Origin: an uncultured Mycoplasmatota bacterium
GTDB taxonomy: Bacteria; Bacillota_I; Bacilli_A; RF39; UBA660
DNA length: 54,355 bases
Direction: 5' to 3'
Assembly (NCBI GenBank): GCA_946497955.1
Contig: CAMMMH010000007.1
Span: 1 to 54,355, forward strand
This document shows, in pieces, positions 34,478-43,399 of the stretch. Below the pieces are notes generated by a model. That model saw only the letters and a list, made by a program, of their open reading frames with translations. It was not told the DNA's origin and did not search any database. The position numbers and the translations under genes were made by a program. Each line of letters begins with the position of its first letter. Position 1 is the stretch's first letter.

Positions 34478-35974
34478 CTAAATCAAGTTATTTCCTGTCA
34501 TTTCGTCTGGTTTTTCTATATCCATATATTTTAGTATTGTAGGAGCGATATCTCCTAATTTACCTGTTTTTATTTCTTTTATATTATGGTCTGTAATAAT
34601 AAATGGAACAGGACTAGTTGTGTGAGCAGTTATAACTTCTCCTTTATCATCTTCCATAATTTCAGAGTTACCATGGTCTGCTGTTATAAACATCGTAAAG
34701 TCTTTTTCTTTACTTGCTTTATATAGTCTTCCTATATTTTCATTAACTGCCTTTACCGCTTCTACCACTTTATCAAATTTACCAGTATGTCCTACCATAT
34801 CACAGTTAGCAAAGTTTAGGATGATTAAATCGTATTTATCCATAACTTCTATTAGTTTATCTGTTACTTCATAAGCACTCATAGCAGGATACATATCATA
34901 AGTTGCAACATCTTTTCTTGGAACGATTATTTTATCGGTATTAGGAATATCTTTTTCTTCTCCTCCATCAAAGAAGTAAGTAACATGTGGATATTTACTA
35001 GCTTCTGCTATTCTTAATATTTTTAACCCTTTTGATGCAGCATATTCTCCTAATGTATTAGTTAAGTGCATTGGTGGAAAAGCAGGTGTAGCGATAACTG
35101 TATGTTCTGGTGTCATCATCGTAACTAGTTTTACATTTTTAAAGTCAACTCTTGGGAACTCTTTAAAGTCTTTATTAGTAAGAGCCGTGAATGTTTGAGT
35201 AATACGGTCTGGTCTAAAGTTAAGCATTACCATACCATCATTTTCTTTAAGGCTTCCATCATCTATTAATTTAGCAGGAACAATGAACTCATCAAAGATA
35301 TTTTTCTTATAAGACTCTTCTATATAATCTTTATATGAATCTATTTTTGGCCCAACTCCTTCTACTAATAAATCATAATATTTCTTTGTAACATTCCACA
35401 TTCTTTCTCTATCCATAGAATAATATCTTCCAGAAATATCTGCTAACTTACCAAAGCCTACTTCATTTAGTTTATTAGTCAATTCGTCTAGGAATTTAAG
35501 GGCAACATCTGGAAGTGTATCTCTACCATCTAGAAAAGCATGTACATAGACATTATGAAAGTTTTCTTTTTTACATAAGTCTAACATGGCAAAGAAGTGA
35601 TTAATATGAGAATGAACTCCTCCATCACTTAATAAGCCGAATAAATGTAGACTTGAATTATTTTCTTTACAGTGATTAATGATATCTAATAAGACTTTAT
35701 TTTTAAAGAAACTACCATCTTCTATAGCATGATTAATTTGCATAAGAGGTTGGTCTACAACACGTCCTGCTCCTATATTTAAATGTCCTACTTCACTATT
35801 ACCCATTTGGCCAGCAGGAAGTCCTACTGCTTCACCACTAGCTTCCAAAGTAGTATGAGGATATTCCTTCCATAAATTTATAATATTTTCTGGGTTAGCA
35901 GCAATTATAGCATTACCTTTCTTTTCTTCTCTATATCCAAAACCATCTATTATTGTTAATAATACTTTTTTCAT
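34478..35974 (-). CDS. gpmI: 2,3-bisphosphoglycerate-independent phosphoglycerate mutase
   Basis: Mn-dependent mutase of lower glycolysis, 498 residues. It has the first metal site TIIDGFGYR, the phosphoserine motif GQMGNSEVGHLNIGAG (Ser about residue 62), DGRDTLPD, the SGRYYSMDR region, and the final metal site NFANCDMVGHTG...ADHGNSE. In Bacillus this Mn/pH-sensitive enzyme is also important for 3-PGA accumulation in spores. SD AGGAGGATG. It is separated from gapA/pgk/tpiA by spo0A and an accessory block. Confidence 0.96.
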   Translation of the reverse strand: MKKVLLTIIDGFGYREEKKGNAIIAANPENIINLWKEYPHTTLEASGEAVGLPAGQMGNSEVGHLNIGAGRVVDQPLMQINHAIEDGSFFKNKVLLDIINHCKENNSSLHLFGLLSDGGVHSHINHFFAMLDLCKKENFHNVYVHAFLDGRDTLPDVALKFLDELTNKLNEVGFGKLADISGRYYSMDRERMWNVTKKYYDLLVEGVGPKIDSYKDYIEESYKKNIFDEFIVPAKLIDDGSLKENDGMVMLNFRPDRITQTFTALTNKDFKEFPRVDFKNVKLVTMMTPEHTVIATPAFPPMHLTNTLGEYAASKGLKILRIAEASKYPHVTYFFDGGEEKDIPNTDKIIVPRKDVATYDMYPAMSAYEVTDKLIEVMDKYDLIILNFANCDMVGHTGKFDKVVEAVKAVNENIGRLYKASKEKDFTMFITADHGNSEIMEDDKGEVITAHTTSPVPFIITDHNIKEIKTGKLGDIAPTILKYMDIEKPDEMTGNNLI

Positions 35975-35985
35975 CTTTCATCCTC

Positions 35986-37263
35986 CTAATATAATTGTTC
36001 ATTTAAACAGAATATTGCATATATAGGTAGATACCTAACATTTTTCTTTGTTGAAAAGTTACTTTCTGTAATACGATAGGCATCTGTTACAATATATTTT
36101 TTCATAAAGACTGATAGACTTTTTACTTTAGAACCCTGTTTAGTAGCAAGTTCTATAGGAATAATCTTACCCATTCTATTTTGAATAACAAAGTTTACTT
36201 CGGCTTTTCCTTCTGACTGATAATAGTATAGAGAATAACCTGACTCTACTAAAGTATGAGCGATATGATTTTCATATAGGGCTTGCTTAACATTTTCATC
36301 TACTCTTAATCTATCTTTAGTTAAGTTATATCTCATACTTAAAAGTCCATCATCTGGTAAATATAATTTAAAACTATCAAGTTCTCTACAACTAGATAAA
36401 GGAGACTTTGCTACTCTTATTTTATATGAACGATAGACTAATTGATTAGTTACTAAAAAGTTAATAGAGTTTTCAAATTCTTTAGCACGTCTACCATACC
36501 CTAAGACACCATACTGGAATTTTTTATTATCTTTTTCTAGTTGTTTAGGAATACTTTCCATTACTTCAATACCGCGTTCTATATCGATTAGGTTTTTACT
36601 ATTAAGTAGTTCACTTTTATTAATATCAAAGACTCTTTCTTTAATACTATCTAGGTATCCATAGTGCTTATTGGTTGCAAAAGCTTCTACTACTTCAGGA
36701 AGCCCTCCTGTTATTAAATAGTCATAAAAATAATCTAGGGCTTTAGTATGAACACTACAACTTCTATGATTATCATAAGCATATCTTATCTTCTCTGCTA
36801 CTTCTTTTTCGCCTATAGCCCATAGGAACTCTTCATAATCCATTTCAGTCATAATTTTATATTGGAATTCTTCTCCTCTAAACTTTAATAGAGAATCTCT
36901 ACTAGATGTTATAGCGATAACATGATAATCATTTTTATCATAACCAAATAGTTTTATTCCTTTAATAATATCTTCATCTGTAACATTATCAAAGATTAAT
37001 AAGGTATCATTTTTAACAATAGGAACTTCTGATATTATACTTAAAGCTTCTGCTAGTCTTGTAATAGACCTTTCTTTTTTAAACAAGTCTTTTAAAATAG
37101 TATTATGGTCAGTATTAAAGTAAGCGACATATTGATAGTTTTGTTTACCAAAGTCTAGGGCTGTATAAGTCTTTCCTACTTGTCTTGTTCCAATGATTAA
37201 TAATGGTTTTCTTATTAAGTCTGTTTTCCATTTCAATAAGAATTTATTAATTTTTCGTTCCAT
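35986..37263 (-). CDS. AAA-type ATPase with DUF4143 domain
   Basis: A 425-residue protein of the large 'ATP-binding protein / DUF4143' group. The Walker A is IGTRQVGKTYTA (residues 24-35), Walker B TLLIFDNV, sensor region IAITSSRDSLL. The C-terminal domain has the group's LYENHIAHTLVESGYSLYYYQSEGKAEVNFVIQ and PIELATKQGSKVKSL, a nuclease-like (D/E-xxx-V-N-F) fold. The role of the group is unknown. It has its own promoter, and 11 nt separate it from gpmI, so gpmI can be cotranscribed with it. Confidence 0.85.
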   Translation of the reverse strand: MERKINKFLLKWKTDLIRKPLLIIGTRQVGKTYTALDFGKQNYQYVAYFNTDHNTILKDLFKKERSITRLAEALSIISEVPIVKNDTLLIFDNVTDEDIIKGIKLFGYDKNDYHVIAITSSRDSLLKFRGEEFQYKIMTEMDYEEFLWAIGEKEVAEKIRYAYDNHRSCSVHTKALDYFYDYLITGGLPEVVEAFATNKHYGYLDSIKERVFDINKSELLNSKNLIDIERGIEVMESIPKQLEKDNKKFQYGVLGYGRRAKEFENSINFLVTNQLVYRSYKIRVAKSPLSSCRELDSFKLYLPDDGLLSMRYNLTKDRLRVDENVKQALYENHIAHTLVESGYSLYYYQSEGKAEVNFVIQNRMGKIIPIELATKQGSKVKSLSVFMKKYIVTDAYRITESNFSTKKNVRYLPIYAIFCLNEQLY

Positions 37264-37296
37264 TTAGTGTAGTCACCTCCCACATCTTCTAATATA

Positions 37297-37325
37297 AGTA
37301 TATATTTATTCTTTTGTTTAGTCAA
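37297..37325 (-). promoter_or_regulatory. Promoter of the DUF4143 ATPase gene
   Basis: On the minus strand, TTGACT (37325-37320), a 17-bp spacer and TATACT (37302-37297), followed by GGGAGGTG. Confidence 0.82.
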
Positions 37326-37344
37326 TATTTAAAAAAAGAAAAAA

Positions 37345-37384
37345 AAGCTATAAAATTTTGGGTTAATTCTACAGCTTATAGCTT
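37345..37384 (-). terminator. Terminator of the Fic transcript
   Basis: On the minus strand, AAGCTATAA (37384-37376) pairs with TTATAGCTT (37353-37345), ahead of a long T run. Confidence 0.85.
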
Positions 37385-37403
37385 ACTTCTTACATCTTTA
37401 AAA

Positions 37404-38141
37404 CTAATTTTGCATATCAACATCTACTTGTTCTAAAAGACTTTTATACTTTTCTAATTTTTCATCTAACCTTTTTTGACACTTTTTAAATACTGTTACC
37501 AAGTCTTCACTATCGCCTGTTTTTTGGGCTTTATATAGAGCATTTCTATATTCATCATCATATTTATCATCTATAGCGATTAAGTCAATATTACATTCTA
37601 AGCATTGTTTTAGAATAATAAATCTACCTATTCTGCCATTGCCATCTTGGAAAGGATGAATTTTTTCAAATTTATAATGGAAATCTGCTATATCTTTTAA
37701 GGTAACTGTTTCTAGTTCGTTATAATCAGATAATAAATTAAACATTAAGTTATCAACTTCAACAGGCAATGCTAATTTTAAATCTACACCTCTTAATTTG
37801 TTTTCATATTTTTTCCACATACCAATATTGTGTATCTCATCATCAACTGTTCCTTTTTTTAGTAGTTTATGCCAATTAAATAACATAAACTTATCTAATT
37901 TTTCGCCACTATCATTAATTACTTGGTCAAAGACTTCTAAAGAGTTCTTTGTTTCAATTATATCGTCTAGGGAGTGGCTACCTTCAACTTTCTTTTCAGT
38001 TAAAAGTTTTTCTAATTCATCTTTAGAGAAAGTACTTCCTTCTAAATGATTAGAATGATATAAAAACTCTATTTTTAAATCTTCATATATTGAATTAGTA
38101 ATTTTTGATAAATACTTCATTTTCTTACTATTAATTTTCAT
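37404..38141 (-). CDS. Fic-family AMPylase with N-terminal inhibitory motif
   Basis: A 245-residue Fic protein likely to transfer AMP (or another nucleotide) to a protein hydroxyl. The catalytic motif FEKIHPFQDGNGRIGR is complete (about residues 153-168). Near residue 33, SNHLEG matches the inhibitory helix pattern (S/T)xxxE(G/N), so it is a class II, self-inhibited Fic. The C-terminal region is a helical extension. It starts 8 nt after the deoxyribosyltransferase-like gene, forming a two-gene unit. The target is unknown. Confidence 0.9.
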   Translation of the reverse strand: MKINSKKMKYLSKITNSIYEDLKIEFLYHSNHLEGSTFSKDELEKLLTEKKVEGSHSLDDIIETKNSLEVFDQVINDSGEKLDKFMLFNWHKLLKKGTVDDEIHNIGMWKKYENKLRGVDLKLALPVEVDNLMFNLLSDYNELETVTLKDIADFHYKFEKIHPFQDGNGRIGRFIILKQCLECNIDLIAIDDKYDDEYRNALYKAQKTGDSEDLVTVFKKCQKRLDEKLEKYKSLLEQVDVDMQN

Positions 38142-38149
38142 AACATCAC

Positions 38150-38593
38150 CTACTTTTGTAATGATAACTTTTTAGTTAAACTTATTTCATTATTTGATTT
38201 TTCTTTGTTAAATTTTAATATCTCTTTTATATTTTCATCAGCAGTACCTACAAGCTTTACGACATTAGGCAATTCATAAAATGCAACTGTATTTTCTATA
38301 CTAAATTCATCTTCTGTTATAGAGCATAAAAAAGTTTTCTTATTAAGAGCTATAGACATTCCTAGTTCAATATGAGCGCCTCTTCCTGCTGGCAATAGTA
38401 TAACTACAACATCAGAATTCATTACACCTTCTTGTTCTAATTTAGCATATTCTCTTATTTCATCTATATTAATATCACTATTAATGTTCTTTACCCAATT
38501 GTAGGTTTGCTCCCAACCAGCTTCTTTTAACTTTTCTTGATAATATTCTACTAGTTTAGCATTTTTCATTCCAGACCCAACATAAAACTTCAT
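38150..38593 (-). CDS. Nucleoside 2-deoxyribosyltransferase-like protein
   Basis: A 147-residue Rossmann-like protein. It begins MKFYVGSGMKNAKLVEYYQEKLKEAGWEQTYNW, with VMNSDVVVILLPAGRGAHIELGMSIALNKKTFL in the middle. The GRGAHIELG segment carries the Glu that serves as nucleophile in deoxyribosyltransferases. Proteins of this kind cleave N-glycosidic bonds of nucleosides or nucleotides. The pairing with a Fic protein suggests a nucleotide-handling partner, but that link is inference. Confidence 0.8.
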   Translation of the reverse strand: MKFYVGSGMKNAKLVEYYQEKLKEAGWEQTYNWVKNINSDINIDEIREYAKLEQEGVMNSDVVVILLPAGRGAHIELGMSIALNKKTFLCSITEDEFSIENTVAFYELPNVVKLVGTADENIKEILKFNKEKSNNEISLTKKLSLQK

Positions 38594-38686
38594 TATATTT
38601 ATTCCTTTCTGTTTAAATAACTTTTTGCTTTTATACTGTAATTATATCATTAATCAAACTAAATTACTATATTAAGGCAAAATAAA

Positions 38687-38711
38687 AAGACTACTACTGC
38701 TCGTCTTAATA
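38687..38711 (-). terminator. Probable terminator after spo0A
   Basis: On the minus strand, AAGAC...GTCTT with a long loop, followed by TTTATTTT. The stem is short, so the signal is moderate. Confidence 0.5.
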
Positions 38712-38715
38712 GTTT

Positions 38716-39492
38716 TTACTGCCTAATTGCATCTTGATGAAATTCAAGACGAAGTTTATCTGCGACTGTGACAATAAATTCTGAATTAGTTGGTTTAGCT
38801 TTATCGATATCAACACTATGTCCAAAGATATCTTCCATTAACTGCCAATTACCTCTATTCCAACTTACTTCAATAGCATGTCTTATGGCACGTTCTACAC
38901 GAGATACTGTTGTATCAAACTTCTCTGCAATATCGGGATATAGTTCTTTAGTAATTCCACCTATTACTTCAGGATGTTCATAAAGTACGGTAATACCTTC
39001 TCTTATATATTGATAACCTTTAATATGTGAGGGAACACCTAATTCATGTAATATCTTTGTTATTGATACTTGTAAGCTATTGTATTTCATATCAATAGTT
39101 TTCTTATCATAATCATTCTTACTACTACACTCTAATATTCTCTTTTCTAGTTCAGTTAATTCAAAAGGTTTCAAGATAAAATAACTAATACCTAATTCAC
39201 TAGCTTCTCTTATAACTTCTTGAGTATTAAATGAAGTCAAAACTATTACTTTCTTATCTAGTTTCTTTTCTTTCATATCTTTTAGAACACTCATACCATC
39301 TTTATTAGGCATTATAAGGTCTAGAACAATTACATCATAATCTTCTTGGTTATTTTCTATTAGGTTTAATCCTTCTACTCCATCATTTGCAGTTAAAGTA
39401 ACTTCTATTTCTTTATTATCTTTAAAGTACTCCTTCACCATTTTAACTAGTTCAATATTATCATCAATCATTAATACGTTGGTCTTTTTCAT
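38716..39492 (-). CDS. spo0A: Sporulation master regulator Spo0A
   Basis: A 258-residue response regulator controlling entry into sporulation. The receiver domain has VLMIDDN, the phosphoacceptor Asp in [20 protein letters not shown] and the conserved Lys in YFILKPFEL. The DNA-binding domain is unmistakably Spo0[45 protein letters not shown], and [17 protein letters not shown]. The SD AAGGAGAG favours the ATG at 39492 over the one at 39507. A 0A box lies 83 bp upstream, so autoregulation is likely. spoIVB, the usual neighbour in Bacillus, is absent. Confidence 0.97.
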   Translation of the reverse strand: MKKTNVLMIDDNIELVKMVKEYFKDNKEIEVTLTANDGVEGLNLIENNQEDYDVIVLDLIMPNKDGMSVLKDMKEKKLDKKVIVLTSFNTQEVIREASELGISYFILKPFELTELEKRILECSSKNDYDKKTIDMKYNSLQVSITKILHELGVPSHIKGYQYIREGITVLYEHPEVIGGITKELYPDIAEKFDTTVSRVERAIRHAIEVSWNRGNWQLMEDIFGHSVDIDKAKPTNSEFIVTVADKLRLEFHQDAIRQ

Positions 39493-39525
39493 TTTCTCTC
39501 CTTCCATATACTACCACGCATCTTA

Positions 39526-39553
39526 ATTATATAACAGAAAGATAAATAGTTAA
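39526..39553 (-). promoter_or_regulatory. Candidate spo0A promoter
   Basis: On the minus strand, TTAACT (39553-39548), a 16-bp spacer and TATAAT (39531-39526). The -10 is perfect and the -35 fair. A SigH-type promoter was not seen. Confidence 0.55.
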
Positions 39554-39574
39554 AGAGTAAAAAAAGAGAGAATT

Positions 39575-39581
39575 TGTCGAA
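39575..39581 (+). promoter_or_regulatory. Spo0A-binding site (0A box)
   Basis: TGTCGAA, within TTTGTCGAAAAG, is an exact match to the B. subtilis 0A box. It lies about 22 bp upstream of the candidate spo0A -35, where an autoregulatory site would be expected. Confidence 0.6.
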
Positions 39582-39593
39582 AAGAAAAAAGTT

Positions 39594-40127
39594 TTAATCT
39601 TTAATAGATAAAACTTTGTGTTTAGGCAATTCCAGTTTAGGAAGTGAAGCTATCACTTCAAAGCCTACATCAAATACACCTTCTGGTTCTATTTTTTCAA
39701 AACTATAATTATCATTTTTTGCAAAAGCTTCTATATAGGAAAGTCTTAAAAACCATTTATCAGACTCATTCTTTCCTGTAAAATAATATATTGGATCATT
39801 TTCTATATTTATATGGTCAAAATAATTGTCACTATTAAGAATACTAAACGTATTGTTAAATGGTATTTTATTAAAAAGCTCAGTAGTTAATTCATCATTA
39901 TCTTTTTCTACTATTTTACCACAGTCTTGAATAGTAAATAAGTCCATATTTAATGTTAGTCGCTCATTAGCTTTTTTAGTTAGGTATGAAATAACGTATT
40001 CAGTATAATATCTAGCACTACTTTCTCTTATAAACTTTTCTATTCTCGTTGTTTCTATTTCAAATTGCTTTTGGTATTCTTTAATTGCTTCTTCCCTTAT
40101 CTTTATTAATTCTTCTAAATTAGGCAT
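39594..40127 (-). CDS. Hypothetical protein
   Basis: A 177-residue soluble protein starting MPNLEELIKIREEAIKEYQKQFEIETTRIEKFI (long helix), followed by a region rich in Asn, Asp and aromatic residues (NTFSILNSDNYFDHINIENDPIYYFTGKN) and a closing strand set. No signal peptide, membrane helix or family motif was seen. The ATG at 40127 is placed 6 nt after the SD AGGAAGTG; a GTG at 40136 belongs to the SD itself. It follows tpiA and lies upstream of spo0A on the same strand. Confidence 0.65.
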   Translation of the reverse strand: MPNLEELIKIREEAIKEYQKQFEIETTRIEKFIRESSARYYTEYVISYLTKKANERLTLNMDLFTIQDCGKIVEKDNDELTTELFNKIPFNNTFSILNSDNYFDHINIENDPIYYFTGKNESDKWFLRLSYIEAFAKNDNYSFEKIEPEGVFDVGFEVIASLPKLELPKHKVLSIKD

Positions 40128-40148
40128 ATATATCACTTCCTTAGCTTA

Positions 40149-40838
40149 CTATTGTAACTTATCAAGAAACTCTTGTAAAGAAGGAAGTTTTAAAGATATT
40201 CCTCCTAATAGAAAGCCATCTATATTTTTAACTTGTTTTAATTCATCAATATTATTTTCATTGGCACTACCACCATATAAGACTTTCTTTTGATATGTTT
40301 CTTTTAACATGGTAGTTACTTTTTCAATATCATTATTAGTTGGAACAATGCCTGTACCTATGGCAAAAATAGGCTCATAGGCTATGATAAAGTCTTTAGA
40401 TTTATCTATATCACTTAGTAGATAGTCCATATCTTTTTTTATTTTATCAACATATTCTCCACTTTCATGTTCTTCTAAAGTATCCCCTATACAGATAATT
40501 GGTATTAAGTCATTAGAAAAAGCTTGTTCTAATTTTTGTTTACTTATCTCAAGATTTTCATTAATCTTAGTAGTTCTTTCACTATGATTAATTAAAGTGT
40601 AAACTGCACCCAATGACTTAATGGCTTTTGCAGTAACTTCTCCTGTATAAGCCCCCATTGTTTTACTACTTACGTCTTGTGAAGCATAGGTTATGTTATT
40701 AGGTATTAATGGTAAGTAACAGATGCTAGGTATTAAAATCATCTCATGATTATAGGTATTTAAGTGTTTATAATCTTCTAAATACTTTAATATCTCATCT
40801 TTTGTAAAATTACTCTTGTGATTTAAGGCTACTATCAT
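40149..40838 (-). CDS. tpiA: Divergent triosephosphate isomerase
   Basis: Interconverts DHAP and glyceraldehyde 3-phosphate. At 229 residues it is shorter than the usual 250. The catalytic residues remain: Lys in ALNHKSNF, His in NHSERT and Glu in AYEPIFAIGTG, plus the phosphate loop YGGSAN and LGGISLK. Several near-invariant neighbours have changed: NWK to NHK, GHSER to NHSER, EPVWAIGTG to EPIFAIGTG. I start it at MIVALNHK (40838); this overlaps the glycosyltransferase gene by 29 nt, and a longer in-frame ATG exists at 40880. The only tpiA in this window. Confidence 0.88.
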   Translation of the reverse strand: MIVALNHKSNFTKDEILKYLEDYKHLNTYNHEMILIPSICYLPLIPNNITYASQDVSSKTMGAYTGEVTAKAIKSLGAVYTLINHSERTTKINENLEISKQKLEQAFSNDLIPIICIGDTLEEHESGEYVDKIKKDMDYLLSDIDKSKDFIIAYEPIFAIGTGIVPTNNDIEKVTTMLKETYQKKVLYGGSANENNIDELKQVKNIDGFLLGGISLKLPSLQEFLDKLQ

Positions 40839-42078
40839 TTTTCTTTCCATCCTTCCATTTGTTTTTAAGTTTTTCCACAAGTCTTGTTGATAAAGATTGT
40901 TTTTTATTATGTTTAGTAATCGCTACTTTATAAACTTCTAAGACGCTATCTGCAAAAGATGATAAAGAATATTTCTTAACTGAACCTTCCGCTTTATCTG
41001 TTAAATTTTCTAGTTCTAATTTATTAGTAGATAACTCTTCTACTATTTCTAAGCACTCTTTTTCATCTTTAAAGATACGTCCATTAAAGTTATCTACAAC
41101 TACACTTTTAAAGGCATCATCATCAATACAGATTACAGGAAGTGAAGCTGCTAGGGCTTCTATTACTGTTAAGCCTTGTGTTTCGGTAGTAGAAGCAGTT
41201 ATAAAGGCATTGCTTACATGATAGTAGTTTGGCATATCAACCCATGCTACTTTACCTGTAAATTTTATTCTATCTTCAAGACCTCTTTCTTTAACTTCTT
41301 TTTTATATTTTTCTTCATCAGGACCATAACCTACGATTAGAAGTTTAACATTTTTGTTCTTAGTCTTTTCAATGATATCAAAAAGAAAGGGAACATTTTT
41401 CTCCTGGGCAAGTCTTCCTACAAAGAGCATAACAAAGTCTTTTCTCTTATAACCTAGTTCATGTTTTAGTTTTAATACCTTTAACTTATCACTATTTTCT
41501 TTATAAAATCTAGAGGCATCTAGTCCTGTAGGAACGATATATATATCTTTATCATAGTGATATTCATCTCTAAATAAGTGATATGTCTTTACGGTTGGAA
41601 CAATAAAAGCATCTGCTGTATTATCACAATAAAACTTGCTTAAATATTCAACTGCTTTTTTACATCCCATATCAAAATATTTAATATTTCTTGAAACATA
41701 CCAAGTATAGTCTTTATACATAGTATGATAGGTATGTACTAAAGGAATATTATATTGTTTTGCGAATAGTCTTGCAAATATTCCCATACTAAGTTCTGTA
41801 TGAGAATGAATTATTTCTAAGTTCCATGATTTTATTTTATTTATTACTTTTAAAGGATAGATACTAGACATTCTATAATCATATATTCCTAAAGGGATAC
41901 CAGGAATTTTAAGTATTTTCTCTTTTTCATCATAATCATAGGTCTTACTATCTTGTCCTACGGTAACTATATAAACAGTATGACCTTTTTGTTCAAGAGC
42001 TTTTTTTAAGGTTTCAACACTTGTTATTACTCCGTTAACAGATGGTACATAAGAATCTGTAAATAGACCTATTCTCAT
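40810..42078 (-). CDS. GT4 glycosyltransferase, probably diacylglycerol glucosyltransferase
   Basis: A 422-residue GT-B enzyme. The N-terminal MRIGLFTDSYVPSVNGVITSVETLKKALEQKGH and HSHTELSMGIFARLFAKQ are typical of lipid-directed GT4 enzymes. The C-terminal domain has FVGRLAQEKNVPFLFD, LLIVGYGPDEEKYK and the E-x7-E motif in TTETQGLTVIEALAASLP. Close relatives make mono-glucosyl-diacylglycerol for membrane lipid and lipoteichoic acid anchors. It lies 24 nt after pgk and overlaps tpiA, so glycolipid synthesis is coupled to glycolytic genes. The sugar and acceptor are inferred. Confidence 0.85.
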   Translation of the reverse strand: MRIGLFTDSYVPSVNGVITSVETLKKALEQKGHTVYIVTVGQDSKTYDYDEKEKILKIPGIPLGIYDYRMSSIYPLKVINKIKSWNLEIIHSHTELSMGIFARLFAKQYNIPLVHTYHTMYKDYTWYVSRNIKYFDMGCKKAVEYLSKFYCDNTADAFIVPTVKTYHLFRDEYHYDKDIYIVPTGLDASRFYKENSDKLKVLKLKHELGYKRKDFVMLFVGRLAQEKNVPFLFDIIEKTKNKNVKLLIVGYGPDEEKYKKEVKERGLEDRIKFTGKVAWVDMPNYYHVSNAFITASTTETQGLTVIEALAASLPVICIDDDAFKSVVVDNFNGRIFKDEKECLEIVEELSTNKLELENLTDKAEGSVKKYSLSSFADSVLEVYKVAITKHNKKQSLSTRLVEKLKNKWKDGKKNDSSLKSQE

Positions 42079-42102
42079 AAAGTTTCCTCCTTTAGTAATA
42101 TT

Positions 42103-43281
42103 TTATTTTTCAGGAATATTTTTTAGTCCTGGTAGTTCTTTTCCTTCAAGATATTCTAGAGTTGCTCCTCCACCTGTTGAGATATGATATAGTTTATCTG
42201 TTACGTTACAAGCGGTAGCGGCAGCGACAATATCTCCTCCACCAAGAACGGTTTTAGCATTTATTTCTGTTAAGTAAGTTAGAACATAATCTGTGCCTTT
42301 AACATAATTTTTAAATTCATAAACTCCTAGTGGTCCATTCCACATAACTGTTTTGGCATTACTTAAATTATTCTTAAAGATATTAACAGTATTAGGACCA
42401 ATATCTAAGCCCATTTCATTATCAGTTATTTCTGTTATATCTTTAACAGAACCTTTGGTATCCTCATATTTATCATTACAAACAACATCTACTGGTAATA
42501 TTATTTTATCTTCATTTTCTTTTAATATTTTTTTACAGAAGTCAAGGGCTTCTTCATCTAATAGAGAGTTACCAATATTATAACCTTCTGCTTTTAAGAA
42601 AGTGAAAGCCATGCCGCCGCCGACTAGAATTTTATCACATTTAGGTAGTAAGTTTTCAATAAGTCCTATCTTATCACTTACTTTAGCACCTCCTAATATT
42701 ATCATAAATGGTCTATCAGGATTAAAAAGATAAGATAAAGCATTTAACTCTTTTTCCACAAGTAGTCCGACACAACTAGGTAGATATGTACTTATACCTA
42801 CATTTGAAGCATGAGCGCGGTGAAGAGTACCAAAAGCATCATTAATAAAGATATCTCCTAACCTTGCCCAATATTTAGCAAGTTCCATATCACAACCACT
42901 TTCTTTTTTACCATCTAAATCTTCATAACGTGTATTTTGCATTAGAATAATATCTCCATCATTCATATTAGAGACAGCTTGTTCTAACTCTTCTCCTCTT
43001 GTAGCATTTACAAAAGTTACTTTTTTATCTAGTAATTCACTAAGTCTAGTGGCAACAACACTAAGGTCATTTTTAGTCTTATCTTCTTCAGTTTTTACAC
43101 GACCTAAATGAGACATTAAAATTATCTTTGCATTATGTTCTAAACAGTATTTAATAGTAGGTAAGCTTTTTACTATTCTTGTATCATCAGTAATCTTACC
43201 ATCTTTTATTGGAACATTAAAATCACATCTAATTATTACTTTTTTATTATCAATATTTAAATCTTTAACAGTTTTTTTCAT
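42103..43281 (-). CDS. pgk: Phosphoglycerate kinase
   Basis: Glycolytic kinase forming ATP from 1,3-bisphosphoglycerate, about 392 residues. It has VIIRCDFNVPIKDGKITDDTRI, LMSHLGRV, NDAFGTLHRAHAS, GGAKVSDKI, and the hinge/nucleotide region MWNGPLGVYEF and GGGDIVAA, STGGGATLEYLEGKELPG. The ATG at 43281 lies 9 nt after AGGAGG; an earlier ATG at 43287 would leave only 3 nt. Confidence 0.97.
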   Translation of the reverse strand: MKKTVKDLNIDNKKVIIRCDFNVPIKDGKITDDTRIVKSLPTIKYCLEHNAKIILMSHLGRVKTEEDKTKNDLSVVATRLSELLDKKVTFVNATRGEELEQAVSNMNDGDIILMQNTRYEDLDGKKESGCDMELAKYWARLGDIFINDAFGTLHRAHASNVGISTYLPSCVGLLVEKELNALSYLFNPDRPFMIILGGAKVSDKIGLIENLLPKCDKILVGGGMAFTFLKAEGYNIGNSLLDEEALDFCKKILKENEDKIILPVDVVCNDKYEDTKGSVKDITEITDNEMGLDIGPNTVNIFKNNLSNAKTVMWNGPLGVYEFKNYVKGTDYVLTYLTEINAKTVLGGGDIVAAATACNVTDKLYHISTGGGATLEYLEGKELPGLKNIPEK

Positions 43282-43302
43282 ATACATAATCCTCCTAGTA
43301 AT

Positions 43303-43331
43303 ATTGTAGTATTTTTCTTATGTTTTTTCAA
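43303..43331 (-). promoter_or_regulatory. Promoter of pgk-glycosyltransferase-tpiA
   Basis: On the minus strand, TTGAAA (43331-43326), a 17-bp spacer and TACAAT (43308-43303). Confidence 0.75.
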
Positions 43332-43356
43332 TATTGTTGCTATAACATTTTTGTAA

Positions 43357-43398
43357 TATAAAAAGACGGTTCCTATCAAAAGTCAAACCAGTCTTTTA
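43357..43398 (-). terminator. Terminator after the DUF5071 unit
   Basis: On the minus strand, AAAAGACTGGT pairs with ACCGTCTTTTT (one wobble), followed by T-rich sequence. It separates this unit from the pgk promoter. Confidence 0.75.
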
Positions 43399-43399
43399 A

